A model generated the notes under the pieces. The model saw nothing but the letters and a program-made list of their open reading frames with translations, did no database searches and was not told the DNA's origin. Source: Glycocaulis albus (GTDB lineage: Bacteria; Pseudomonadota; Alphaproteobacteria; Caulobacterales; Maricaulaceae). From it: a stretch of 64,000 nt of DNA. Shown here in pieces: positions 40,117-48,838 of the stretch; position 1 is the stretch's first letter; every line of letters begins with the position of its first letter. The stretch is taken from assembly GCF_014639075.1 (NCBI RefSeq), contig NZ_BMFS01000005.1, positions 124,001 through 188,000 on the forward strand, given 5' to 3'. The translations under genes were made by a program, and so were the position numbers.

Positions 40117-41397
40117 CTAAAGCCCGAACAGACCGCCCGGCAGGGCACCGATCACCGCGCCGGTCATCAGCGTTGCCAATGTGCCGGAGATCAGTGCACG
40201 CGGAGCCAGCGAGAGAATATCCGCCCGGCGTGAGGGCGCGACCGCGATCAGGCCGCCAATGAGGATACCCACGGACGAGAAATTGGCAAAACCGCACACC
40301 GCATAGGTCATGATCAGGCGCGAGCGCGCAGACAGCTCATCGCCGGTGTTGGACAGCGCGTCATAGGCGAAAATCTCGTTCAGCGCCGTTTTCAGCCCCA
40401 TGATGGAACCGGCCGTCTGCGCCTCGGCCCACGGAATGCCCGCCAGCCAGACCAGCGGCGCAAAGACCCAGCCGAGCACCCGCTCCACCGACAGTGGCGC
40501 GCCATTGATATCGCCGGCGGCTGCCAGCGAGAAATTGATAAGCGCCACAATGGCGGTGAACACCAGCAGCATGGCGATGATGTTGACGAACAGGCGCACA
40601 CCGTCCGAGACACCCGTGGTCAGCGCGTCCATCGATGAATGGTAGAGATTGACCGGCACCTTCTCCTTGCTGGCCTGTTCCTCGGTCTCGTCCTGCGGGT
40701 GCATGAGGCGGGCCAGCAGCACAGCAGCGGGCACCGAGATCAGCGAAGCGGTGAGGATGTGGCCTGCGGCGTCGGCAACAATGCCGGACAGCTGGCTGAC
40801 ATAGATTGCCATCACCGAGCCGGCCACAGTTGAGAAACCCACCGTCATGATTAGGAACAGGTCAGACCGGCTCATCGTGGGCAGGCGCGGGCGGATCAGA
40901 ACCGGGCTTTCGGTCATGCCAAGAAAGATGTTGGCTGCCGCACCAAGGCTCGCCGCTCCGGAAAGGTTCAGGATGCGCCGGAACAGGAGCGCAAAGCCGC
41001 GCACGGCAAATTCCAGCACGCGCCAGCGCCAGAGCAAAGCCGAGATCGCCGACAGCACGATCACCATGGGCAGGGCCTGAAACGCGAAGATGAAGGTCGA
41101 GGCGTCCGAGTCCGGGTTGATCAGGAACGGGCTCTCCCCGCCGCCGACATAGCCGAACACGAAGCTCGTCCCCATCGTCGTCGCGGCCTGCAGCACCTCC
41201 ACCACGCCGGTCAGCGAGGCGAGGAAGGCGCGCGTGGGGGCAAAGCTGTAAAGGGCGAAAGCGATGGCGAACTGGACGATCACAGCACCGAGGATCAGCA
41301 CGATGGGCGGCATCTTGCGCGGACCCAGCGCCCAGGCGATAGCGACAAAGGCGAACACGCCCAGAAGGCTGCGCAGCTGCAGGCCCATATCTTCCAT
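40117..41397 (-). CDS. Concentrative nucleoside transporter (NupC/CNT family)
   Basis: This 426-residue inner membrane protein has about ten hydrophobic segments and the CNT signatures FVFGYVGGGESPF (about residue 99), FLGMTESPVLIRP (about 160) and a C-terminal TYAVCGFANFSSVGILIGG (about 365). CNT proteins import nucleosides with Na+ or H+. ATG 41397 follows GGGGGAATTTC. AMP nucleosidase is encoded 7 kb away, but there is no direct linkage. It is a single gene. Confidence 0.92.
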   Translation of the reverse strand: MEDMGLQLRSLLGVFAFVAIAWALGPRKMPPIVLILGAVIVQFAIAFALYSFAPTRAFLASLTGVVEVLQAATTMGTSFVFGYVGGGESPFLINPDSDASTFIFAFQALPMVIVLSAISALLWRWRVLEFAVRGFALLFRRILNLSGAASLGAAANIFLGMTESPVLIRPRLPTMSRSDLFLIMTVGFSTVAGSVMAIYVSQLSGIVADAAGHILTASLISVPAAVLLARLMHPQDETEEQASKEKVPVNLYHSSMDALTTGVSDGVRLFVNIIAMLLVFTAIVALINFSLAAAGDINGAPLSVERVLGWVFAPLVWLAGIPWAEAQTAGSIMGLKTALNEIFAYDALSNTGDELSARSRLIMTYAVCGFANFSSVGILIGGLIAVAPSRRADILSLAPRALISGTLATLMTGAVIGALPGGLFGL

Positions 41398-41526
41398 GAA
41401 ATTCCCCCGGACGGCAGGCGTGATGCGAGAAAGCGCGGGTGCTAGCCCGCCAAGTGTTAACGCACAATAGGCAGGGTGCAGACAAAGGGGAAGCGCTTGC
41501 AGGCAAGGGGGAGCAGGCTTTATGTG

Positions 41527-41721
41527 ATGGCCATGAACGCCCCCGTCTGGTCACCCTGCATCAAGGTCTGTTTCGTCGATCCACGCGAGGGGATTTGCGT
41601 CGGCTGTTTCCGCACCATGGAAGAGCTTGGCCGCTGGACGAAGATGAGCGATGCCGAGCGTGAGGCGGTCAAACCTGTGCTGGATGAACGCCGTAGCGCC
41701 TATGAGGCGAAGGTGCGGTAG
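41527..41721 (+). CDS. DUF1289 family protein
   Basis: This small protein of 64 residues has a conserved N-terminal Cys cluster, WSPCIKVCFVD followed by GICVGCFRTMEELGRW, then a basic helical tail. This matches DUF1289, widespread in proteobacteria and presumed to bind a metal or Fe-S cluster through its four cysteines; its role is unknown. The start could be ATG 41527 or 41533; GGGGGAGCAGG lies upstream. Confidence 0.85.
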   Translation: MAMNAPVWSPCIKVCFVDPREGICVGCFRTMEELGRWTKMSDAEREAVKPVLDERRSAYEAKVR

Positions 41722-41747
41722 AAGAGGGTTAGCTCGGCGTTTCCGTA

Positions 41748-41948
41748 CCCCTCTTCGTCGTTCCCGCGCAGGCGGGAACCCAGAGCCACTTGGCTGGGCC
41801 TTCGCAACAGGACTGGATCCCGGGTTCCCTGTTTTCACGGGGACAGGCAAGCCCGGGGTCCCGGTCCCCGAGCCGGGACCCATAGCGACTTGCTATGCCT
41901 TCGACACTCAATCTCTGGATTCCCGCCTGCGCGGGAATGACGAGGGTA
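41748..41948. repeat. Inverted-repeat intergenic element (CGTCATTCC type), copy 3 with nested repeats
   Basis: Arms of about 36 bp at 41748-41785 and 41913-41948 share CGTTCCCGCGCAGGCGGGAA on one side and the inverse TTCCCGCCTGCGCGGGAATG on the other. Inside are two imperfect direct repeats (ACCCAGAGCCACTTGGCT near 41778 and ACCCATAGCGACTTGCTA near 41878) and GC-rich palindromes. It separates DUF1289 from the convergent hydrolase gene. Confidence 0.7.
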
Positions 41949-41959
41949 GTGGTAGAAAC

Positions 41960-42829
41960 TCAGAACCCCTCCACCTGCCTGACAATCCACTCCGCGCAGG
42001 CTGCCGGATTTTCCATCGGGGCGAGGTGGGAATGGCCGGGCAGGGGCGTGATGACCGCGCCCGCCCGCTCCAGGCCCGCGATATCGCGCACGGTTGACGC
42101 TTTTCCCGCTTTCAGGACCGCGATGGGTACACCGGCCCGCCGGGCAGCGCCAACGGGGTCATGCCGGTGGGAGGCGTAATTGGCCGCCTCCCAGGCCGGA
42201 TCGCAGGCGAGCGCAACGCCGCCATCTACCGTCTTCAGCCCGCCTGCCAGATAGTCGTCCAGCACGCCGTCAGCCCAGTGGATGAAGGGCGGCCGGTCAG
42301 CGTAGCGCGCCTTGACCGCGTCAGCATCCGGCCAGAAATTGCCGCGCCGCAGCGCACCCTGCACCAGCGGAAAGCGCCGCCACATCAGATGCCAGAACGG
42401 TGTGTGATTGATGGCGTAAAAGCTGCGCGGCAGCACAACAGGATCAATGACGGCAAGGCCGAGCGGCTTCGGGTCGAGCCGTTCGCAGGCAAGCAGTGCG
42501 GTGACCCCGCCCATGGAATGTCCTGCCAGTACGAAGGCGCGTGGATCAAGCTGACCCAGCAGGGTCTCCACATCGCGGGCATAGACATGCCAGTCGCGAT
42601 GGCCGGCCGGATCGGCAGGCAATGTGGTGGAGCCATGGCCGCGCAGATCCGGTGCGATGATCTCATACCGGTCTGCCAGCCGCTCCAGCAGCTTCATGCC
42701 GGAACGGGCATTGAAGCCGTTGCCATGCAGGAAGACGATACGGGTGGCTCCTGGCTTTGGCCAGACGAGCGCGTTTATCTCGCCCTCGGGCGAGGTAAAG
42801 CGGCGTGTTTCGGGTGTCAGAACGGGCAA
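41960..42829 (-). CDS. Alpha/beta hydrolase
   Basis: This protein of about 289 residues has the alpha/beta hydrolase fold. The oxyanion region is FLHGNGFNAR, the nucleophile elbow GHSMGG, and the catalytic His lies in PGHSHLAPMENP near the C-terminus. There is no signal peptide. It resembles cytoplasmic esterase or lipase-like hydrolases; the substrate is not evident. TTG 42829 follows TGGAGG with 9-nt spacing and matches where the conserved sequence begins. A longer frame to 42910 starts with Arg-rich residues without support. Divergent to the DUF547 gene. Confidence 0.82.
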   Translation of the reverse strand: MPVLTPETRRFTSPEGEINALVWPKPGATRIVFLHGNGFNARSGMKLLERLADRYEIIAPDLRGHGSTTLPADPAGHRDWHVYARDVETLLGQLDPRAFVLAGHSMGGVTALLACERLDPKPLGLAVIDPVVLPRSFYAINHTPFWHLMWRRFPLVQGALRRGNFWPDADAVKARYADRPPFIHWADGVLDDYLAGGLKTVDGGVALACDPAWEAANYASHRHDPVGAARRAGVPIAVLKAGKASTVRDIAGLERAGAVITPLPGHSHLAPMENPAACAEWIVRQVEGF

Positions 42830-42950
42830 ACCGGATCGCCTCCAGATTATTGCGCTTGCGAAGATGCGCCTGTTTGCCCGCCGATCAAGACCGCAGCGCA
42901 CCGCTCCCATCCGCTTTCGCGCCTCCGCCGTATAAGGTCAAGGAGAGCGG

Positions 42951-43730
42951 ATGGAGACGATGGCGATGTGGCGCGCAGCCCTGACTGGCCTGTTGATGAT
43001 GATCGTGCCGCTGTCTGCCGGGCACGCCCGGGACGATCTGCACGGTGGCTGGGACCGGCTTTTGCAAACCTATGTCACGCGTGGCGCGGACGGCATTGAC
43101 CGCGTTGATTATGCGCGCTGGCGGTCGAACGCAGACGACCGCGAAGCGCTGGAAACCTATATCAGCACGCTGGAAGAAATACCCGCCTCCAGCCTGCCCG
43201 ATGCGCAACGCTTCGCCTTCTGGGCCAATCTCTACAATGCGGTGACCGTGCGCCTGATCCTTGATGAGGCCCCGTCCCGCTCCATCCGCCAGATACGCCC
43301 GTCGCTTTTCTCCATTGGCCCGTGGGGCATGGAGCTGACCCGTAACGAAGGCCGTGCGCTGACGCTGGATAATATCGAGCATGACATCATGCGCCAGGAG
43401 TTTGAGGCGGCTTTGGTCCATTACGCCGTGAACTGCGCCTCGATCGGATGCCCCAATATCGGCCTGCGGGCCTGGCAGGCGGAGACCTTACAGGCTGATC
43501 TTGAAGCAGCGGCGCGCGCCTATGTGAACCATCCCCGCGGCGTGACAGTGACAGATGGCGGGCTTGTCATTTCGCGCATCTACAAATGGTACGAGGAGGA
43601 TTTTGGCGGCAATGATGAGGGCGTTATCGCGCATCTGCTGCGCTTTGCAGCCCCGGACCTCGCAGCCCGGATCAGGGCCAATCCGCGTATCCGCAGTCAT
43701 GCCTATGACTGGTCGCTGAACAGGCCCTAA
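42951..43730 (+). CDS. DUF547 family exported protein
   Basis: This 259-residue protein has a cleavable signal peptide (about residues 1-26, ending SAGHARD). The DUF547 core follows: FAFWANLYNAVTVRLIL (about 88), LVHYAVNCASIGCPNI (about 155), the Cys-containing block, VNHPRGV (about 190) and ISRIYKWYEEDFG (about 207). The family is periplasmic and of unknown function; the conserved Cys and His resemble a papain/transglutaminase-like arrangement, but that is speculation. ATG 42951 follows AAGGAGAGCGG. Its stop overlaps the convergent pabC stop by 4 bp. Confidence 0.85.
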   Translation: METMAMWRAALTGLLMMIVPLSAGHARDDLHGGWDRLLQTYVTRGADGIDRVDYARWRSNADDREALETYISTLEEIPASSLPDAQRFAFWANLYNAVTVRLILDEAPSRSIRQIRPSLFSIGPWGMELTRNEGRALTLDNIEHDIMRQEFEAALVHYAVNCASIGCPNIGLRAWQAETLQADLEAAARAYVNHPRGVTVTDGGLVISRIYKWYEEDFGGNDEGVIAHLLRFAAPDLAARIRANPRIRSHAYDWSLNRP

Positions 43731-44542
43731 GGCGCACTGCGCTCGATATCACAGACCAGCTCGGCCAGGGCATGGGTGGCCTTGAGCGGCCGTCCGTCGA
43801 GGCTGGTGGCAGGGACGGCGCCCATGGTGGCGTTGGTCACGATGACCGCCTCCGCGGATGCCAGCGATTCCTGGCGGAAATGGCCTTCCTCCACATGCAG
43901 GCCCCGGCGGGCGAAGCCATCAAGAATGGCCGCGCGGGTGGTGCCGTTGAGTGCGCCTGTGTCCAGCGCGGGCGTATAGATGGTGCGCCCCGTGACCCAG
44001 AACAGGTTGGCGCTGTCTGCGCAGGCGATGCGTCCTTCCGGGGATAGTAAAACGGCCATGTCGCCGCCACGCGCCTTCGCCATCCGCCTCGCAAGAATAT
44101 TGTCGCCATAGCCGATCATCTTGAAATGCGCGGCGAGGGTGAGCGGCGCGCGGCGCGGCGCGTCGAGCGTTATCAGGCGCAAGCCGCCTGGCGGAGAGGG
44201 CAGCGCACTTGCCGATATGGCAGTATTGGGCGCGGCGCTGTCACCCTCAAGCCCGCGTCCGCCTTCACCACGTGTAATGGTCAGGCGGATCGTCGCGGTG
44301 TCCAGCGCACCGCGGCGCGCCAGCTCGGCGGCAATGCCGGGTACGTCCAGCCCCGGATCAAACGGAATGTCCAGCGTGGCCAGCCCGCTTTTCAACCGGG
44401 CGGCATGCCGCTCCCAGCGCCGCAAGACACCGGCTTCAAGACGCATGGTTTCAAACAGGCCGTCACCCAGCAGAAACCCGCGATCGGCTGCGCTGATGCG
44501 GGCCTGGTCTGCCTCCAACAGGGTGCCATTCAGCCAGATCAT
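43727..44542 (-). CDS. pabC: Aminotransferase class IV, probable 4-amino-4-deoxychorismate lyase
   Basis: This 271-residue PLP enzyme of fold type IV has the start MIWLNGTLLEADQARISAADRG (shortened), FLLGDGLFETMRL (about residue 28), a GYGDNILARRMAKARG region that includes the PLP Lys, and TRAAIL (about 204). The neighbouring pabB gene, overlapping by 4 bp, points to release of pyruvate from aminodeoxychorismate to make p-aminobenzoate for folate. A branched-chain or D-amino acid aminotransferase is the alternative but fits the context less well. Confidence 0.85.
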   Translation of the reverse strand: MIWLNGTLLEADQARISAADRGFLLGDGLFETMRLEAGVLRRWERHAARLKSGLATLDIPFDPGLDVPGIAAELARRGALDTATIRLTITRGEGGRGLEGDSAAPNTAISASALPSPPGGLRLITLDAPRRAPLTLAAHFKMIGYGDNILARRMAKARGGDMAVLLSPEGRIACADSANLFWVTGRTIYTPALDTGALNGTTRAAILDGFARRGLHVEEGHFRQESLASAEAVIVTNATMGAVPATSLDGRPLKATHALAELVCDIERSAP

Positions 44543-45861
44543 GTCCGTCCTGTCGCTTGCATGGCGCGTTTGAGCATGGCGATCTTGGAATGGGTCTCGG
44601 CCAGTTCCGATTCCGGCTCGCTGTCGATCGTGATGGCGCCGCCGGAGCGGGCTTCCACCTGCCAGCCGTCTCCGTCAGCCACGAAACCGGCTGTGCGGAT
44701 CATCACATTGAACCGTGCGCTGCCATCTGGCGAGATCAGGCCGGCTGCGCCGCAATAGGGGCCTCGTGCCTCACCCTCCAGCTCGGCGATGATCTCCATA
44801 GCGCGTACTTTCGGTGCGCCGGTGATCGAGCCTGGCGGGAAGCTGGCCGTCAGAAGGTCGAACACGTCCCTGTCCGGTGCCAGCCTGCCGGTCACAGCCG
44901 AGACCAGATGATGCACATTGGCAAAGCTCTCCACCGAAAACAGCTCCGGCACACTTACACTGCCCGGCACACACACGCGCGAAAGGTCATTGCGCATGAG
45001 ATCGACAATCATCAGGTTCTCCGCCCTGTCCTTGGCCGACGCGTGCAGCTCGGCGGCCAGCGCTGCATCGCTTGCCGGATCGCTCCCGCGTGGTCGCGTT
45101 CCCTTGATCGGCCGTGTCTCCACGCGGCCATCGGCATCCAGTGACCAGAAGCGTTCAGGTGAGTTGGACACGACGACCCGTTCGTCATCAACGCGCGCAT
45201 AGACGGCAAACGGCGCCGGGCTGGTAGAGGCCAGCGCCTTCAAGACGGCCAGGGGCGCCTGTGCGCCTTGAATGCGGGCGCCAAAGCGGTGAGAAAGATT
45301 GACCTGAAACACATCCCCTGCCCGGACATAGTTGCGGGCCGTGCGGGCTGCCGCGAGATAGCGCGCCTCGCTCCAGACGGGCTCCAGCGGCGCCAGCAGC
45401 GCAGTGTCAGTGCGCGCTGGCGCAGGCGCCAGCAAGCCCGCTTGCAGGCGGGCCGCCGCACCCGGTTCGCCCCTGATCACCGCCCTGCCGGTCTGGTGAT
45501 CAAAGACAGCAATCGCCTCGTACACGCCCAGCGCCATTTCCGGCCAGGGCGTCACTGGGCCAACAAGAGGCGGCAGAGCCTCGAACCGGCCAGCCAGATC
45601 ATAGCTTAGCAGTCCGCCAATCCACGCTTGTGGGTAGAGCTGGCGCGCTGTCCGCAACGGCTCCAGCGGGTCCGGCCCGCCCGGCATATGGATGAATGCG
45701 GCCGGAAAGGCGGTCAGATAGCTGAAGCGGCCGCGCGGCGTGCCGTCTCCGCCAGACAGCAGCAGCACGCCAGGCTGCTGGTCAATGGCCGCCAGATAGT
45801 CGGCCGGCGCGCGCCAGGCGAGCGGCAGGTCTGGCCCTGAGGAAGCGGCCGGTTCAGCCAT
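44539..45861 (-). CDS. pabB: Aminodeoxychorismate synthase component I
   Basis: This 440-residue chorismate-binding enzyme has an N-terminal anthranilate synthase I-like region and a C-terminal chorismate domain. The latter has RPIKGTRPRGSDP (about residue 255), DLMRNDLSRVC (about 288) and FPPGSITGAPKVRAMEII (about 340), which mark the active site. Together with a glutaminase subunit (PabA, not in this window) it aminates chorismate. The stop overlaps the pabC start; a tyrosine phosphatase gene ends 6 bp upstream, so the three genes appear to form one operon. Confidence 0.9.
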   Translation of the reverse strand: MAEPAASSGPDLPLAWRAPADYLAAIDQQPGVLLLSGGDGTPRGRFSYLTAFPAAFIHMPGGPDPLEPLRTARQLYPQAWIGGLLSYDLAGRFEALPPLVGPVTPWPEMALGVYEAIAVFDHQTGRAVIRGEPGAAARLQAGLLAPAPARTDTALLAPLEPVWSEARYLAAARTARNYVRAGDVFQVNLSHRFGARIQGAQAPLAVLKALASTSPAPFAVYARVDDERVVVSNSPERFWSLDADGRVETRPIKGTRPRGSDPASDAALAAELHASAKDRAENLMIVDLMRNDLSRVCVPGSVSVPELFSVESFANVHHLVSAVTGRLAPDRDVFDLLTASFPPGSITGAPKVRAMEIIAELEGEARGPYCGAAGLISPDGSARFNVMIRTAGFVADGDGWQVEARSGGAITIDSEPESELAETHSKIAMLKRAMQATGRT

Positions 45862-45867
45862 GGTGGA

Positions 45868-46638
45868 TTATCCGGTGAGGTTCTCGCGCAAGCGTTCCAG
45901 CACGGCGTCTTCGAGCCCCAGCGCGTCGCGCAGATAGGCCCGCTGATCGCCGATGGCCTGCATGGCCGCATCGTAATAGACCGGGTCCACTCCCAGAAAG
46001 GCACGCAGCTCCGTGTGGCCGGTCTTCTTGCCAAGTGTCTCTTCCAGCCGCTTGCCGACCGCCGGAACCAGCCGGTCGAAATCAACGGCTGTGTTGGTCA
46101 TCAGATAGTCCTCGCGCACCTCTTCCTCATCCACGCCCAGCGCGCTCAGCAGAAGCGCGCAGAACAGGCCGGTACGGTCCTTGCCGGCCGCGCAATGCAC
46201 GATGAAGCCGTCTTCAGGCTTGCTGTCTGCAAGCTGGCGCAATCCGCTGGCAAATACCCACTGATTGCCCGGATCAAATGGCAGCCGCCGATAGGTCTCT
46301 GTCATGAAGCTGCGAATGGACTCCAGTGACATGTCGCTTTCCCGCAGGAAGACCAGATGAGGTGGCTCGTCCGACCCGGCATGGTCGCTGGCCAGTACGG
46401 TAACGCCCTCGCGCTGCGGCCAGTGGGATGGTTCGGCTTCGCGTTCGCGTGGACGGCGCAAATCTGCGACCACACGGATGGACAGCCCATCCATGGTTTC
46501 AATATCGGCGGGAGTCGCGCGGGAGAACTGGCCCGACCGGTACAGCCCGTCGCGCACAGTGCCGCCTGTGGCGAGGGCATAGGCGCCGAACTTGCGGAAA
46601 TTGTGGACGCCCTCAAGGCGCAGGACACGATCATTCAT
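45868..46638 (-). CDS. Tyrosine-protein phosphatase
   Basis: This 256-residue dual-specificity or PTP-LP type phosphatase has the P-loop HCAAGKDRTG with nucleophile Cys149 and Arg155. It begins GVHNFRKFGAYA and has GLYRSGQFSRATPADIE, a layout shared with bacterial tyrosine phosphatases such as MptpB/IphP relatives that can also act on phosphoinositides. No signal peptide is visible. It is the first gene of an apparent operon with pabB and pabC. The link between a phosphatase and folate synthesis may be only shared transcription. Confidence 0.88.
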   Translation of the reverse strand: MNDRVLRLEGVHNFRKFGAYALATGGTVRDGLYRSGQFSRATPADIETMDGLSIRVVADLRRPREREAEPSHWPQREGVTVLASDHAGSDEPPHLVFLRESDMSLESIRSFMTETYRRLPFDPGNQWVFASGLRQLADSKPEDGFIVHCAAGKDRTGLFCALLLSALGVDEEEVREDYLMTNTAVDFDRLVPAVGKRLEETLGKKTGHTELRAFLGVDPVYYDAAMQAIGDQRAYLRDALGLEDAVLERLRENLTG

Positions 46639-46765
46639 GGCTCTGACCTAGCCCGCCCGGCGGCAGCCAGCAAGGCTCGCACACGCCTGAACAGGGAATT
46701 TTAACCTGTACGGGCTATCAACCCCTCAAAACGCATAAGAATGGGTCAATAGGTGGGGTTAGCCG

Positions 46766-48835
46766 ATGCGCGTTTTCACATGCCTCTTCACAGAGCATAA
46801 CCTCTGGTTTGTACTCCTTGCGGCCATCATGTGCGTCGTCGGGGCGACGGTCACCATCCGGCTTTACCGGCAGGTGGTACGCGCTGAAGGCCTTGCCCGT
46901 GTCGGCTGGGCCTTCCTTGCGGCAATCTGCGCGGGATCGGCGATCTGGACGACCCATTTCATCGCCATGCTGGGCTACCAGCCCGGAACAGCCGTAACGC
47001 TCGATGCCTGGCTGACGATTGCCTCGGGCCTGATCGCGATTGGCGGCTCTGGCCTGGCGTTTCTGCTGGCCACAAATCGCGCCCTGAAGTTTGCGCCGGC
47101 GTTCGGCGGCGCATTGCTGGGCCTGACCATCAGCGCGATGCACTTTACCGGGATGTTCGCCTACCGCGTTGACGGCATCGTGACCTGGGATGCGGGATAT
47201 ATTGCGGCGGCCATAGCCCTGGCCGTCGTCCTCGCGGCCGCGGCGCTGCACCTGACAGTGCGTTGGCACGGTGGCTGGCGCTGCATGGTGCCCTCACTCA
47301 CGCTTGTTGCCGGCATCGTGCTTTTACACTTCACCGGCATGGCTGCCTTCATGGTCGAGCCGATTTCAGGCTACGAGCCGGGTGCCAGCTCGGAAGCCTT
47401 CACGGTCATGGCCGTGGCGGTCGCCATTGCCGGCGTGCTGATCCTGGGCACCGGACTTGCCACCTTCTACATCGAAAAGCGCATGCGTGAGGCCTCTGAC
47501 GCGCAACTGCGCCATATGGCCCTGCACGACCCGCTGACAGGCCTGCCCAACCGGACCAGCTTCTCTGCGCGCCTTGATACGCGCCTGGCCGGACAGTTTT
47601 CGGGCAGCACAGCCGTTGCGGCGATTGATCTGAACCGGTTCAAGGAAATCAATGACAGCTGGGGCCACGCTGCTGGTGACCACGTGCTGTGTGAACTCGC
47701 GGAACGCCTGCGCAAGTTCGATGGCGCGCGTCATTTCGCGGCCCGGCTTGGCGGCGATGAGTTCTGCATCATCCTGAAAACGGCAGACGAGACCGAGCTG
47801 CAAAAGCTCGTCCAGCAACTCGAAACGCTTCTTGCAGAGCCGATTACCTATGGCACGCTGGAAACGACCACGGGTGGAAGTATAGGCGTTGCCGTCTATC
47901 CGCGCGATGGCGATGACCGTGAGACGCTGGTGCGCAATGCGGACCTGGCCATGTACCGGGCGAAATCGGACCCGCTGGTCAATGTCTGCTTCTACAACTC
48001 CGAACTGGGTGAGATTGTGCGTGAACGCCGCCAGCTCGCCAATGACCTTCGCCACGCCATCGACAATGACGAGCTTGCCCTCCATTACCAGGTTCAGACA
48101 GCCATCGGCACCGGCGAAGTACGGGGTTTTGAGGCCTTGCTGCGCTGGACCCATCCGGTCAAGGGACCCATCTCGCCGGCTGACTTCATACCGCTGGCCG
48201 AAGCCAACGGGTTGATCCTGCCCTTGGGTGACTGGGTGCTGCGCAAAGCTTGTCTGGATGCGGCATCCTGGCCCTACCCTCATAAGGTTGCGGTCAATCT
48301 CTCGGCGATCCAGCTGACCCATGTCGGCCTGCCCCAGCAGATACACCAGGTGCTGATAGAGACCGGCTTGCCGCCTGCGCGCCTCGAGATCGAGCTGACC
48401 GAGACGGCGCTGATCAAGGACAAAGCCCAGTCGCTGCACGTCATGCGCCAGATAAAGGCGCTGGGTGTTTCCATTGCCCTTGATGATTTCGGCACCGGCT
48501 ATTCATCGCTGGACACATTGCGCACCTTCCCGTTCGACAAGATCAAGCTCGACAAATCCTTCACCGACGAGCTGAAAACTGATCAGCGTTCTCTGGCGGT
48601 GGTACGGGCGGTTCTCGCACTGGCCAAGAGCCTTTCGATCCCGGTTCTGGCCGAGGGTATCGAGACCCAGGAGCAGCTGGACCTCTTGCACCTGGAAAGC
48701 TGTGACGAGGGGCAGGGTTTCCTGCTCGGCCGGCCGGCCCCTATTGGCATTGTGGCCCAGCTGGGCACGCGTATCCGCATCAGCGGTGAGAGCGTGCCCG
48801 TACCCATGACAGGAAAGAAAGCGCGAAGCGCCTAG
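46766..48835 (+). CDS. MHYT-GGDEF-EAL membrane c-di-GMP regulator
   Basis: This 689-residue inner membrane protein has an N-terminal MHYT sensor of seven helices (about residues 1-245). Its three MHYT-like motifs are THFIAML, AMHFTGMFAY and LHFTGMAAF, which in the family may bind copper and sense a diatomic gas. A GGDEF domain follows (GGDEF at 329-333, intact), then an EAL domain (EALLRW at about 456, ELTETALI, DDFGTGYSSL, AEGIETQ all intact). Both cyclase and phosphodiesterase activity are possible. I see no RxxD inhibitory site before GGDEF. It is divergent from the tyrosine phosphatase gene. Confidence 0.93.
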   Translation: MRVFTCLFTEHNLWFVLLAAIMCVVGATVTIRLYRQVVRAEGLARVGWAFLAAICAGSAIWTTHFIAMLGYQPGTAVTLDAWLTIASGLIAIGGSGLAFLLATNRALKFAPAFGGALLGLTISAMHFTGMFAYRVDGIVTWDAGYIAAAIALAVVLAAAALHLTVRWHGGWRCMVPSLTLVAGIVLLHFTGMAAFMVEPISGYEPGASSEAFTVMAVAVAIAGVLILGTGLATFYIEKRMREASDAQLRHMALHDPLTGLPNRTSFSARLDTRLAGQFSGSTAVAAIDLNRFKEINDSWGHAAGDHVLCELAERLRKFDGARHFAARLGGDEFCIILKTADETELQKLVQQLETLLAEPITYGTLETTTGGSIGVAVYPRDGDDRETLVRNADLAMYRAKSDPLVNVCFYNSELGEIVRERRQLANDLRHAIDNDELALHYQVQTAIGTGEVRGFEALLRWTHPVKGPISPADFIPLAEANGLILPLGDWVLRKACLDAASWPYPHKVAVNLSAIQLTHVGLPQQIHQVLIETGLPPARLEIELTETALIKDKAQSLHVMRQIKALGVSIALDDFGTGYSSLDTLRTFPFDKIKLDKSFTDELKTDQRSLAVVRAVLALAKSLSIPVLAEGIETQEQLDLLHLESCDEGQGFLLGRPAPIGIVAQLGTRIRISGESVPVPMTGKKARSA

Positions 48836-48838
48836 GGT

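Noticed and set aside
42161-43099. Plus-strand frame of 312 codons
   Set aside because: Antisense of the alpha/beta hydrolase and overlapping the DUF547 start; no domain signal.
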